From assembly GCA_041737835.1 (NCBI GenBank), contig JBGSQY010000072.1: a stretch of DNA of 64,000 nucleotides. One strand, 5' to 3'. This document shows positions 16,997 through 25,586 of this stretch, piece after piece (positions within the stretch are counted from its first letter, which is position 1; every line of letters starts with the position of its first letter). A model generated the notes under the pieces. That model was not told the DNA's origin. It saw only the letters and a list, made by a program, of their open reading frames with translations, and did no database searches. Source of the stretch: Bythopirellula sp041737835 (GTDB lineage Bacteria > Planctomycetota > Planctomycetia > Pirellulales > Lacipirellulaceae). The position numbers and the translations under genes are program-made.

Positions 16997-18502
16997 ATGC
17001 GAACTGGCTATCAGACTACGCGCGCGGCGTTTTCAACATTGTTTTTACTGGTCTTACTCGCTGGTTGCAGAGGAGTTGGCAGTCTCGGTTCCGTCGCCGT
17101 CGACTCAAAAAACAGCGCAGTAACGGAATCTATCGCGGCATCATCGGCCAGCTCCATTGGCGAACAAGCTCAGGTCATCGTTCCACTCCCAACGGTGAAC
17201 ACGGGCGATGCAGTGCATTTGGTATCGCTTGTGGACGCGGAGATGGAAGTAATACCTACACCTACCTCAGTTGGTGAATATCCAGAACCGCCCACACTTG
17301 ACGTGGAATATGTGGTTGCCCAGGCGCTGGCAGTGAATCCCGATATCCGCTCGGCGTCAGCAGCTTGGCGTGCCGCTGCCCGTCGCTATCCTCAGGAAGT
17401 CGCTTTGGATGACCCCATGTTTGGTTACTTACTTGGGCCAGGTTCGTGGGGAAGTGATGAGGTCGATGACGCGTATATGGTCGAGATTTCTCAAAAGATT
17501 CCTTGGCATGGTAAGCGACAGTTACGAGGCAACAAAGCTCGAGCCGAAGCAAATGCCGCCTTTCATGATGTCGCTGAAGAACGTCTACGCGTTGCTGAAG
17601 TTGCGAGACTGGCGTTCTACGAGTATTACGTCGCCCACCGGCAAATCGACGTGCTCAACGAGTCAACCAAATTGCTTACTGATTTTCGCGAAATCGCCGT
17701 AAGCAAGTATGAATCATCCAGTGTTGAACAGCAGGACGTTCTGTTGGTTGATGTCGAGCTTGCCGAGCAGGAGCGACGACTTTTGGAGTTAACGCGTCAA
17801 GAACAGGTCGCGCGGGCGCGGATCAATACTCTGCTACTCACCGCCCCGAATGCGACCTTGCCACCCCCTCCAGTCGAATTGCCGACGGACGCCGTGTTGA
17901 TTCCAGCCGAAGACCTTCGAGGTATTGCGATAGCCCAGCGTCCAGAACTTGCCGCCCAAGCCGCTCGCATTCGAGCCGAACGGTATGAGCTATCCTTAGC
18001 TTGCAAGGAGTTCTACCCAGATCTGGAATTTGTCGGACGCTATGACGCGTTTTGGCAGGTGCCGGAAGATGACTTGCGTCCCATGGTGGGGATGAATCTC
18101 AACCTACCCATCTACAAGGATAAACGCTACGCAGCTGTAGCTGAAGCACGTGCAAGAATTGCTAAAGAGCAAGCCGACTATGACGCCAAGACCGTTGAAA
18201 TCGCCTATGAAGTCGAACAAACTTACCGAAGAGTGGAAGAAAGCCAGCAGACGATCAAACTATACGAAGACAAAATTCTTCCTACAGCACGTCACAGTAT
18301 CGACGCTGCGCGGGCCAGCTATCTCGCGGGCAAACTTGATCTCTTAAGGCTCATCGAATCCCAACGACAGCTGCTCAACCTCCGGGACGAATATTACGCG
18401 GCAATCGCTGAGTATCACAAACGATTAACGGAGTTCGAGCGTGTTATAGGACTATCACCAATAGATCCAATCGCTAATTCGTCGCTTGCCCCTAGCCTCT
18501 GA
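16997..18502 (+). CDS. cusC: TolC/CusC-type outer-membrane efflux lipoprotein
   Basis: 501 residues from the ATG at 16997, preceded by GGAG at six bases; an upstream in-frame start at 16943 would put 18 extra residues before the signal. The signal ends LLVLLAGC, a lipobox, as in CusC/OprM-type channels. The mature protein has the TolC repeat pattern: VVAQALAVNPDIRSA with long alpha-helical hairpins (RLRVAEVARLAFYEYYVAHRQ; LVDVELAEQERRLLELTRQE), an internal repeat with LDLLRLIESQRQLLNLRDEY and a final LTEFERVIG. It should form the trimeric outer-membrane exit duct. It is divergent from the pump genes but is the only channel in the window, so it is inferred to complete the CusABC-like exporter. 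Confidence 0.9.
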   Translation: MRTGYQTTRAAFSTLFLLVLLAGCRGVGSLGSVAVDSKNSAVTESIAASSASSIGEQAQVIVPLPTVNTGDAVHLVSLVDAEMEVIPTPTSVGEYPEPPTLDVEYVVAQALAVNPDIRSASAAWRAAARRYPQEVALDDPMFGYLLGPGSWGSDEVDDAYMVEISQKIPWHGKRQLRGNKARAEANAAFHDVAEERLRVAEVARLAFYEYYVAHRQIDVLNESTKLLTDFREIAVSKYESSSVEQQDVLLVDVELAEQERRLLELTRQEQVARARINTLLLTAPNATLPPPPVELPTDAVLIPAEDLRGIAIAQRPELAAQAARIRAERYELSLACKEFYPDLEFVGRYDAFWQVPEDDLRPMVGMNLNLPIYKDKRYAAVAEARARIAKEQADYDAKTVEIAYEVEQTYRRVEESQQTIKLYEDKILPTARHSIDAARASYLAGKLDLLRLIESQRQLLNLRDEYYAAIAEYHKRLTEFERVIGLSPIDPIANSSLAPSL

Positions 18503-19284
18503 CGCCTGGCACGCTATTTGGCACGGTATCGATTGCCATTCATGGAAAATTCTGTAAAATTTGGACGTACAAACGTCGGGCCGAAGGCCTTGCTGACCTT
18601 GCTAAGTCGTTAACTGTAAAGAATATAACGATGCCGACCGTTGCTAACGCAAAACTCCCGGAAGCTGACTCTTGATCAGTTGCTCTTTCTTTATGAGAGC
18701 GATAGCCAGAAGGTCAGAAGCCGTCCGGCATTTCATCGTCGCTTTTCAAACCCATTCCGTACAACGGGAATATACAAGAAGCAAAACTGCCGGATTGTGC
18801 CCTCGTTGGCTTCCCCAAATCAACCCAAGGACTTAACAAAATCCGAATCGGATGGTGACACGGTGACGTCGCGAACAGACTATTTAGTCAGTGGAGTGCA
18901 GGGTGGAATGCAATGGGCGTCTCCAAGTGTCGCGATATGCCATCTTTTGACATCATAGACCGGTGTTTAGACAAGCAGACGGTATAGGTGGTAGCGTTGC
19001 ATGACTTTTGATGACGCCATCTGACGAGGGATGGAGTCAATTGACGTCATCGTCACGATGCTGACTTCGCCGCCTCCAAAGCCGAAGGTTGATTTCCCGA
19101 AGTCTGCCCTGACGCCTCCATCTATAATTCCAAATGGCATCTCAATAACATCGTTACCCCAGTTGGACTACTTGGTGGGAGTACTACCGTGCCTTTCTTC
19201 CTGAGCAAGTGGCGAGCAAGTGGACCGATGCGGAATTGCGTCGACTCGGTAAAGAACGGGGTTAAATGTGATTCGAGCCACTGC
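18503..19284. other. Gene-free flank outside the left attachment scar
   Basis: No convincing full gene. A short open stretch at 19149-19265 reads RYPSWTTWWEYYRAFLPE and continues to RRLGKERG before a stop; its composition looks like a real protein C-terminus, but it lacks a start and is not recognised. It ends 20 bases before the tRNA fragment and may be debris of an older integration. Confidence 0.4.
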
Positions 19285-19328
19285 CTCTTAATCAGTAGGT
19301 TGTTGGTTCGATTCCAACAGGGAGCACT
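19285..19328 (+). repeat. Left attachment-site scar: 3' part of tRNA-Lys(CTT)
   Basis: The 44 bases read as anticodon loop CTCTTAA, anticodon-stem strand TCAGT, variable loop AGGTT, T-arm GTTGG-TTCGATT-CCAAC, acceptor strand AGGGAGC and discriminator A, then CT. Anticodon CTT would be tRNA-Lys. No D-arm or 5' acceptor strand (expected GCTCCCT) precedes it, so this is a fragment, not a functional tRNA. Identical to 29485-29528. Confidence 0.8.
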
Positions 19329-19425
19329 GATATAATACCCTTGCCGCAATTGCACTTGCGACAGGCTCTGAGAAACAGAAGCCTCAAAAGAAGCCCCTGG
19401 TCAGGAATCAGGTCAGGATTCGTGA

Positions 19426-19674
19426 GGTTTTTGTATATCTCGACGTGCGCAAGTTTGGTGGAACGACCACAAGGGAACTTGGTGTACCGAGCTTGGCGGT
19501 ACGCGCCATACGCTCGCCAAAGGCAAGGCGAATCGTCGGCAAGCGGAAACGGCGCTGCGACGGCTGCTCGATGAGCGACAACTTCTGGCCGATGTCAACG
19601 GCGCAATCTCGGTTGCTGGACTCTGCGAACATTTCTTGCAGGATGCCGAGCAACATCTGGCTCGCTCGACTTAG
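19426..19674 (+). pseudogene. Integrase (tyrosine recombinase) N-terminal remnant
   Basis: An open frame between stops encodes WWNDHKGTWCTELGGTRH followed by TLAKGKANRRQAETALRRLL and DERQLLADVNGAISVAGLCE, ending HLARST-stop. This is the layout of the N-terminal arm-binding and SAM-like start of phage-type integrases: a beta-strand WW/W-C-G pattern, a K-G-K-A-x-x-R-Q-A-E helix, then V-A-x-L-C-E-x-F-L. No start codon is evident, and the catalytic domain (R-H-x-x-R-Y) is absent, so the gene is broken at both ends. Position 100 bases inside the left tRNA scar is typical for integrases of tRNA-targeting elements. Confidence 0.6.
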
Positions 19675-19722
19675 GAGACATCATCGCAACGAAACAACAA
19701 ACAGAGAGGCAAAAAGTAGAAA

Positions 19723-20139
19723 ATGGCTGGGAGAAGATCACTAGGAGCGGCAATGGATATGACGCCCGAGAAATTGGCGTTCATCAAGGGACAGTCGCAA
19801 GCAGCCGCTAATCCACAAGCGGCAACACCAGTTGCTAAGGTACAGGAAAAGACTATTGAGGTTGCAGTCACTAAGAAAGACACCGAGTCGGAGAGGGAAC
19901 CGGCGGCCCGTTCAACCCGACGTACCGCCAAACGCCCTACTCAGGAAACTCCCGGAGCGAGCGAAGTACTCGATCGGGTGCTCGTGCCGGTGACCATTCG
20001 ATTGCTGCATCGCACGGCCCAGGCCTTGCGGCGAGCCTACTTGGAGCAGCGACTGAAACATGCCAAGCCCGATACGCAGCAAGAGATCGTGGAAGAGGCC
20101 TTGGGAGACTGGCTTTTACGCCAAGGGTTTCTCGAGTAG
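19723..20139 (+). CDS. Small partition/accessory-like protein of mobile element
   Basis: 138 residues with a disordered, charged N-terminal two thirds (MAGRRSLGAAMDMTPEKLAF, later TKKDTESEREPAARSTRRTAKR) and a compact C-terminal helix set, VTIRLLHRTAQALRRAYLEQ to EEALGDWLLRQGFLE. The C-terminal pattern resembles ribbon-helix-helix/ParG-like DNA-binding accessory proteins that accompany ParA on plasmids and islands, and a MAGRRSLG-type start is one I associate with planctomycete mobile elements; both are memory-level resemblances. No parA is next to it. It lies 49 bases after the integrase remnant, supporting an element-backbone origin. Confidence 0.5.
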   Translation: MAGRRSLGAAMDMTPEKLAFIKGQSQAAANPQAATPVAKVQEKTIEVAVTKKDTESEREPAARSTRRTAKRPTQETPGASEVLDRVLVPVTIRLLHRTAQALRRAYLEQRLKHAKPDTQQEIVEEALGDWLLRQGFLE

Positions 20140-20759
20140 GGAACAGGCGTTAAAGACGGTATTCCCGGAGTTTTGCTGCCGAGCACTAGCAAATAGGAGT
20201 GCGCCGGGCCCGAGCTAGAGCGATGCCGCGTTGGTTACGTAAAGTGCGAACTGAAGTACCGTGTGCGTTTCCTGAAATCCCCACGCGTCCGCTAAGGTCG
20301 GGTGTACAAGCGAGAATAAGCGCGCCTTAGATTTGATTCCTACAACCACCGGTCTCGGGGACGAGATTTACGATCACACCAGGCTTTGTTACTAAACACT
20401 TGACATAGAAGGTGATTTTCGACGACTGCTTGGCATCTTGATAAGTAATATTGGTTTAGAGACGCCCAGAGCCTAATTTCTGCCACGACATAGAGGCTGG
20501 GAGATGGGTGCCGCCGAATGTATAGGGACCGGATTCGTAGTGTGAACTGCAGACTTATTCGCGTGAGGTGACCTAGATCGACAGATTGACAACTTGCGAT
20601 CTTAACGATTGTTGGTGATCCATCGATCGGGAAAGGTTCGTACACTGTTCGCCACTTGTGAGCTACGAATTTATTGCTGACTGCAAACCTTTAGTAGGCG
20701 ACAGTTGACTAACTAACTTTCTCGTCGAAACACTGCGGATTTGCGGATCGCAATATGCT
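20140..20759. other. Gene-free spacer between element backbone and cargo
   Basis: About 620 bases with only short, compositionally odd frames. No repeat, RNA or promoter is identified with confidence. It lies downstream of both the partition-like gene and the FGGY kinase gene (convergent), so transcription from both sides ends here. Confidence 0.4.
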
Positions 20760-22118
20760 CTATAAAGTCACTGCCGGGCGGATCGTGACCCATTCTCGCG
20801 ATAAGTCTTTCAGAGAAGTCCCATGAATTGCATGATTGGCTAGTATCGCGGCTCCTAAGCTGGTGGGTTCGACACAAGCCGTAGCTTCAACGGGGCACCC
20901 CACTTTTTCAGTTTTGATCTGCTGCCAAAGCTCGCTCGCTGTGGCTCCGCCGGCAGATCGCACGAACTTAGGACTATTCAAACCACAGAGCATGTCGACT
21001 TGTTTAGCCAGCTCATCGGCAACGGCTTCGAGAATGGCATAAACTTCGTAACCAACGGCATGCTCCGCCGTTCGATTCGCAAATAAACTTTGCTCGTGAA
21101 GCGACTGATCCCACTTCAAACCCATCGCAGATCCTGCATGCTGGGCGAGTTCATCGAGCTCAGCAAACGTGCAATGTTCCTGCCGAGTATTGCGATAATT
21201 CTCCAACAGCGCACCGGAGATATTGCTGAAAACCATTTGATAGTAATATGATGAGTTTAGAGTGGGACCTTGAAATACATCCCTAGATAAATTCGGTTCA
21301 AATTTATCACTGCAACGGACTGTTGCGAGAACAGTCCCAGTCGTTTCGCTGACCATTCCGGGGACGACGTTACCGACACCGATTGCCCCGGCAAATTGGT
21401 CAAGGCAGCCGACAACAAAGCGACAGTTTCTACTGAGTCCAAGCTCGTCGGCAACCGTTGGTAACAGCGGGCCAAGGTCGGTTCCTGCCAGAACGATCTC
21501 AGGTAGCCATTCCTTGCAGATTGACTGCTTTTCGCATGCTACCGACCACCAGATCGCTTCATGAATATTGACCAAACCCGTGAGCCACGCAACGCTTGCT
21601 TCAGTTTTGTGTTGCCCAGTTAGCCAGAGAGTCAGGTAGTCGCTTATGCAGGTAAGTCGATGAGTCTTGGCAGTAATCACCGGTTCGTGCACAGTTAGCC
21701 AGTGGATTTTGGCTGGGAGAAACTCATGGTTGATGGAAGGGACACCAGTGGTTCGATAATAGTTCGTTGAGTGTGCCAACTCTTGCAATGGAAGGTTTTC
21801 ACCGCGAGCACGGCCATCATTCCACATCAAGAAGGGCGTAAGCGCGTTATTGTCTTGATCGAGCAAGGTGAAGCTATTGGCCTGAGTTGCGAAACTCAAC
21901 GCCATGACGTCGTGAAGTGATCCAGATTTTTCTCTCAATTGTGTGATGGTCAATTGAATTGTCCGTTTAAACGTCTCAACATCTAATTCGACACGTTCAT
22001 CAGGTCCATGGCTGAGTGGGGAAGCTATACGGCAAACACCGATCAGCCTTCCTTGTTCATCGAATAAACAAGTCTTGAAATACGTCGTGCCGAGGTCGAA
22101 GATAAGAAACTTGCCCAC
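20760..22118 (-). CDS. FGGY-family carbohydrate kinase
   Basis: 452 residues from a GTG at 22118 with GAGAGA six bases upstream; a TTG at 22136 is possible but would add six residues before the conserved start. N-terminal phosphate-binding motif FLIFDLGTTYFKTCLFD and second ATP-binding region VSETTGTVLAT are present, with catalytic Asp in VVGCLDQFAGAIG and adenosine-site SAGGATASELWQQI. It should phosphorylate a hydroxyl of an open-chain or ring sugar or polyol; substrate not determinable. It follows the ceramidase-fold gene with a 27-base gap on the same strand, so the two are one transcription unit divergent from the regulator operon. Confidence 0.88.
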   Translation of the reverse strand: MGKFLIFDLGTTYFKTCLFDEQGRLIGVCRIASPLSHGPDERVELDVETFKRTIQLTITQLREKSGSLHDVMALSFATQANSFTLLDQDNNALTPFLMWNDGRARGENLPLQELAHSTNYYRTTGVPSINHEFLPAKIHWLTVHEPVITAKTHRLTCISDYLTLWLTGQHKTEASVAWLTGLVNIHEAIWWSVACEKQSICKEWLPEIVLAGTDLGPLLPTVADELGLSRNCRFVVGCLDQFAGAIGVGNVVPGMVSETTGTVLATVRCSDKFEPNLSRDVFQGPTLNSSYYYQMVFSNISGALLENYRNTRQEHCTFAELDELAQHAGSAMGLKWDQSLHEQSLFANRTAEHAVGYEVYAILEAVADELAKQVDMLCGLNSPKFVRSAGGATASELWQQIKTEKVGCPVEATACVEPTSLGAAILANHAIHGTSLKDLSREWVTIRPAVTL

Positions 22119-22145
22119 GAGAATTCTCTCAACCAAGGGTTCGAG

Positions 22146-23486
22146 TCACTTTTCCATGAGTTTGAGCGTCGTTGACAGCAGCAATTCCGGAGATTGTGGG
22201 CTCTGAAACATCGCGTTGGACGCCTCATAAGTTCGCTTTTCTACGGCCTCGGCAGTCACCAAGTAACCCTGGAGTTCGCCATTGGCATTGGTAATCACGA
22301 AAGCGTGCGGATACTTCTCCTGAAGTTCCAACGCGAATTCCGTAAACACTTCGCCCGGCCACGCAACAAACGTCCAACAACCCACGGAAATCACTTGAAT
22401 CTCGGCGGGCATACAGGAGTTGGCGGTAGACTGAATCTGACCTTGCTGCTGAGCGCGCGACAAAGTCAACGTTTCTTGCGCGCCAAACAAGTCGCATTCG
22501 GCAGTCCGGATAATGGCCCTTTTGGCACGGGAGTCGGTGAGTTCCGCAAGTCGCGACACGGCCTCTTGTAGCCTTGTCTTAGCGTCCTCAATCGATGGAA
22601 ACGAACGAAGGGGCAGTTTGAGTTCGATTGTTTTACAGTCAACTTGCCAATCGTTAATGCATCCCGCTTCCTCAACCGCGGAAAATAGCGAATCGCCTAG
22701 TATTATTCCAAGTCGTTCCGCCTCGGCAAAGGTGTTGGAATCAACCACATGTCGAGGGCTTTGATTTCCCGCTGCACCCATGTGATAGACAAGACACAGA
22801 TCAGGAATGCTTAACTTACTTCGTAAGTATTCACGCGCACAGCCTGGAAAATCCCCGCTAATCAGCTTACTATCTTCATGAAGGACCGTTGGGTGCATAG
22901 CACAAACACACATCAATCCGATGATCTTGAGATTCGATTCTGCTCGAACAACTAGCACTGGCACGTCTGAAAAGCTGGGACCGTTTGGGGCATGCCGATT
23001 CGTACCCAATCCAACTACCTTCTTTACCTGCAAACCCAACCTAGCTGGCTGCGCGCTGCGAACGGCATCGATTCCAGCGTCAACAATACCGGTCAGCACT
23101 TGCGCTACGTAACGTGGATCGGGTTCCGGAACAACGGTGTCGTCGGCGTTACTCAGCACCCGCATCGTTATCGGCGCCGAATGGGTGTGCGTTGCCGAAA
23201 TCAATATACTTTCTGCGGGCAATCCAGTAGCCGCAGTGATTTGCTCTCTGGCCGTGGCTACCACTTGCTTTGTGACAGACAGCAGATCAACACTGATAAA
23301 AAGTGCTGCGCTGGCACCGTCATTTATGTACAGCGCTGAAGCCAACAGCGGATCATGGACTCCTGTGCTCGTCCTTTCGACGTGTGGATAGCCAAACAGA
23401 AATTGTGGCGTGCTCGGAGTAATATCCCGAACGGCCGAACCCGCGGTTTTGGACCTGAGGCTTGCCCTAGTAATTTGTCCTGACAT
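22146..23486 (-). CDS. Neutral/alkaline ceramidase-fold amidase, cytoplasmic
   Basis: 446 residues. The N-terminal catalytic fold of neutral/alkaline non-lysosomal ceramidases is recognisable: RDITPSTPQFLFGYPHVERT, GVHDPLLASALYINDG, SATHTHSAPITM (zinc His pair), CAMHPTVLHEDSKLISGDFPG (further His and the nucleophile-side region) and GAAGNQSPRHV. The C-terminal part (WTFVAWPGEVFTEFALEL, ANGELQGYLVTAEAVE, Y...ATM-like end) matches the family's substrate-site end. There is no signal peptide, unlike secreted ceramidases, and the C-terminal immunoglobulin-like domain is absent. Together with the NagA- and kinase-type neighbours this suggests hydrolysis of an amide of a small sugar-like compound rather than ceramide; that is inference. 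Confidence 0.82.
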   Translation of the reverse strand: MSGQITRASLRSKTAGSAVRDITPSTPQFLFGYPHVERTSTGVHDPLLASALYINDGASAALFISVDLLSVTKQVVATAREQITAATGLPAESILISATHTHSAPITMRVLSNADDTVVPEPDPRYVAQVLTGIVDAGIDAVRSAQPARLGLQVKKVVGLGTNRHAPNGPSFSDVPVLVVRAESNLKIIGLMCVCAMHPTVLHEDSKLISGDFPGCAREYLRSKLSIPDLCLVYHMGAAGNQSPRHVVDSNTFAEAERLGIILGDSLFSAVEEAGCINDWQVDCKTIELKLPLRSFPSIEDAKTRLQEAVSRLAELTDSRAKRAIIRTAECDLFGAQETLTLSRAQQQGQIQSTANSCMPAEIQVISVGCWTFVAWPGEVFTEFALELQEKYPHAFVITNANGELQGYLVTAEAVEKRTYEASNAMFQSPQSPELLLSTTLKLMEK

Positions 23487-23513
23487 TTTGCTCGGAAACC
23501 CTCTGAAAACCAG

Positions 23514-23541
23514 TTGACTAACAACGTTTATTGGTCATAAT
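23514..23541 (+). promoter_or_regulatory. Promoter of the GntR-led operon
   Basis: A sigma-70-like pair: TTGACT at 23514-23519 and CATAAT at 23536-23541, separated by 16 bases. The -10 element overlaps the first operator-like palindrome, so binding there would block transcription. Confidence 0.55.
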
Positions 23542-23563
23542 CAAACAGAATTGGTTATAACCA
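23532..23563. promoter_or_regulatory. Two operator-like palindromes of TGGT-N4-ACCA type
   Basis: TGGTTATAACCA (23552-23563) is a perfect 12-base palindrome; TGGTCATAATCA (23532-23543) is an imperfect copy whose centre lies exactly 20 bases away, about two helical turns. The form TGGT-N4-ACCA is the known operator type of HutC-subfamily GntR regulators of amino-sugar genes (NagR/DasR). Placed in the divergent gap, they could control both transcription units. Confidence 0.65.
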
Positions 23564-23613
23564 CTTGGCAGTGGCCGTTCAACAGGTTTTGTCGCGATTT
23601 TTGAAAAACTCCG

Positions 23614-24363
23614 ATGCCCGACACGATTCTATCTAGCGCCTACAAGCAAGTCGCCAACTCCCTTCGGCAGCAGATACTCAGTGGTGAAGTTGCCCCCGGC
23701 GAGAGACTTCCCACCGAGCGCGACCTTTGCGAGCAATTCGCCGCATCTCGAATCACCGTCCGTCGCGCACTTCAGATTTTGGCAGACGAGATGCTCATTC
23801 AGCGCCGCCACGGCAGTGGTACGTTTGTCAGCCCCACGCCTAGTCGGCAAATTCCTCTGCTCAATACGGACTTCATTGGCTCGATCTCGGCTCACGCTCC
23901 CGACATGCAACGGCAGCTTGACTCTTGGGAATGGAGAGCTGCCACTATCGATATCGCCAGCTTATTAAATATCGATTCAGAGGATCGCGTGCTCTTTGCT
24001 CGACGTATCGATCTGCTTGCAGATACACCCGTTGCTTACGACGAAGTTTACCTCATCGAGAAGTTGGCCAACCGTTTAGACAAAAACGATCTTGGAGAAT
24101 TGAGATTCTTAGAACGTTGGCAAAAAGTACAAGATTTGCGAATTGATTATTTGACGCAAAGCATTGAGGCTATTTCTACCGAACCTGCTCATCGCAAATA
24201 TTTGGGCGTCAAAAAAAATCAGCCACTGCTTAAGGAGATCGATGTTTTTTTCCTTGAATCGAGCGTCGCCTGTGGAGTGTTCTTCAGTTACTATCGCAGC
24301 GACTTGTTTCGACTGACGTCTACGATTCGTGTCAAACCAACGAATGCTGGTCAAGTATCGTGA
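23614..24363 (+). CDS. GntR/HutC-family transcriptional regulator (UTRA domain)
   Basis: 249 residues. The winged-helix domain is in residues ~8-75 (YKQVANSLRQQILSGEVAPG, LPTERDLCEQFAASRITVRR, RRHGSGTFV), followed by a UTRA ligand domain (residues ~95-245: RVLFARRIDLLADTPVAYDE, EAISTEPAHRKYLGV, YYRSDLFRLTSTIRV). This subfamily usually represses sugar or amino-sugar catabolism and is released by a phosphorylated sugar. The two palindromes 50-80 bases upstream are its likely operators. Its stop overlaps the next start by four bases (GTGA), so it is the first gene of the catabolic operon and probably autoregulated. Confidence 0.9.
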   Translation: MPDTILSSAYKQVANSLRQQILSGEVAPGERLPTERDLCEQFAASRITVRRALQILADEMLIQRRHGSGTFVSPTPSRQIPLLNTDFIGSISAHAPDMQRQLDSWEWRAATIDIASLLNIDSEDRVLFARRIDLLADTPVAYDEVYLIEKLANRLDKNDLGELRFLERWQKVQDLRIDYLTQSIEAISTEPAHRKYLGVKKNQPLLKEIDVFFLESSVACGVFFSYYRSDLFRLTSTIRVKPTNAGQVS

Positions 24364-25586
24364 GCAGTTTCGCGACATTGATCGAGAATGCTACTTTGCT
24401 TCGCCCAGGGTATTGGGTAAGGCCGGGGAGCCTGCTGATCAACGATGGGAAAATTACCGCTTTCGATCCAACTGTTGATCAGGTTGATGGTTCGTGCAAG
24501 CGAATCAATGCAACGGGCGCTTTGTTGACTCCTGGATTGATCGATATTCATTGCCACGGAGTGGGGAGCTATCTCTACGAAGTCGGCCCGGAGCAGATTT
24601 TGCAGGCCTCCAAGATATTGCCTCGTTTTGGCACGACATGCATTTTGCCAACGCTTTATACGGTGATGAATCGCAAGTCGCTCGGATTACTCGAACAGTT
24701 ATCTACGGCATTGCCTTGTAGTGAAGGCTGTTCGATGCCGGGCTTTCATCTCGAAGGGCCGTTCTTAGCTCTTCCCGGAGCAGGGGCCGAGACAATTCCT
24801 GGTGACCTTACACTCCTCCAGGAAATTCTTGCTGCCACAGAAGGAAGAGTCTCGGCCATGTCGGTTAGCCCCGACACGCCCCACATTCTTCCCGTGATTG
24901 AATATCTGCGTGAACGAAACATCGCAGTGTTTCTGACACACACCCGTGCGTCCGTAGACCAAACTACAGCAGCGATTGCCGCCGGTGCGGCACATGCCAC
25001 GCATTTTTACGATGTCTTTCCATTTCCCCCTGAAACCGACGCGGGCGTACGGCCCGTGGGTGCCGTTGAAACGATCCTTGCCAATCCTCGGTGTAGTGTT
25101 GACTTTATTTGTGATGGCGTTCATGTCCACCCGATGGCGATTCGTGCTGCTCTGGCAGCCAAAGGGTGGGATAAGGTCGTGGCGATTACCGACTCCAACA
25201 TCGGTGCTGGCCTTGGTGATGGCGAATATGAAACTCCTTGGGGTTACCCGATTCAAGTTCGCACAGGAGATGCAGCGCGAGTTGCGGATCGGAAGCATCC
25301 TAATTTTGGTTGCTTGGCGGGGAGTTCGCTCACTATGGATCGAGCGATGGCCAATCTCACTGAATGGTTAGACTTGCCGCTGGAACAGATCTGGGCGATG
25401 GGAACCGTCAATCCCGCTACCGTGGTCTCGCTTCTTAAGAAGGGCGACTTATCAGTTGGTGCCGACGCAGACTTGGTTTTATGGCAAGAATCCGAGAATG
25501 GACGACGAGCCCAAATAACCTGGGTCGCTGGTCGGTGTGTTTATGACGTTGATTCTGTTTACCGCGATATAGGTTCAAATACATGA
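24360..25586 (+). CDS. NagA-like amidohydrolase (N-acetyl-amino-sugar phosphate deacetylase family)
   Basis: 408 residues starting at a GTG that overlaps the regulator stop. Amidohydrolase-fold landmarks: LTPGLIDIHCHGVG with the HxH-type metal site, MPGFHLEGPFLA with the NagA catalytic-site Glu, VFLTHT and AAHATHFYD with the metal His residues, and VVAITDSNIGAG with the catalytic Asp. The order and spacing match NagA, which removes acetyl from N-acetylglucosamine-6-phosphate. The THLFNAM-like motif of classical NagA is changed to THFYDVF, so the exact substrate may differ. It is coupled with the NagB-like gene by a four-base ATGA overlap. Cytoplasmic. Confidence 0.85.
   Translation: MSSFATLIENATLLRPGYWVRPGSLLINDGKITAFDPTVDQVDGSCKRINATGALLTPGLIDIHCHGVGSYLYEVGPEQILQASKILPRFGTTCILPTLYTVMNRKSLGLLEQLSTALPCSEGCSMPGFHLEGPFLALPGAGAETIPGDLTLLQEILAATEGRVSAMSVSPDTPHILPVIEYLRERNIAVFLTHTRASVDQTTAAIAAGAAHATHFYDVFPFPPETDAGVRPVGAVETILANPRCSVDFICDGVHVHPMAIRAALAAKGWDKVVAITDSNIGAGLGDGEYETPWGYPIQVRTGDAARVADRKHPNFGCLAGSSLTMDRAMANLTEWLDLPLEQIWAMGTVNPATVVSLLKKGDLSVGADADLVLWQESENGRRAQITWVAGRCVYDVDSVYRDIGSNT

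Noticed and set aside
18641..18958. 105-codon plus-strand frame after the TolC-type gene
   Set aside because: No ribosome site or domain, and an unusual composition.
19285..19328. Functional tRNA-Lys gene
   Set aside because: Only the 3' half is present; there is no D-arm or 5' acceptor strand upstream of either copy.
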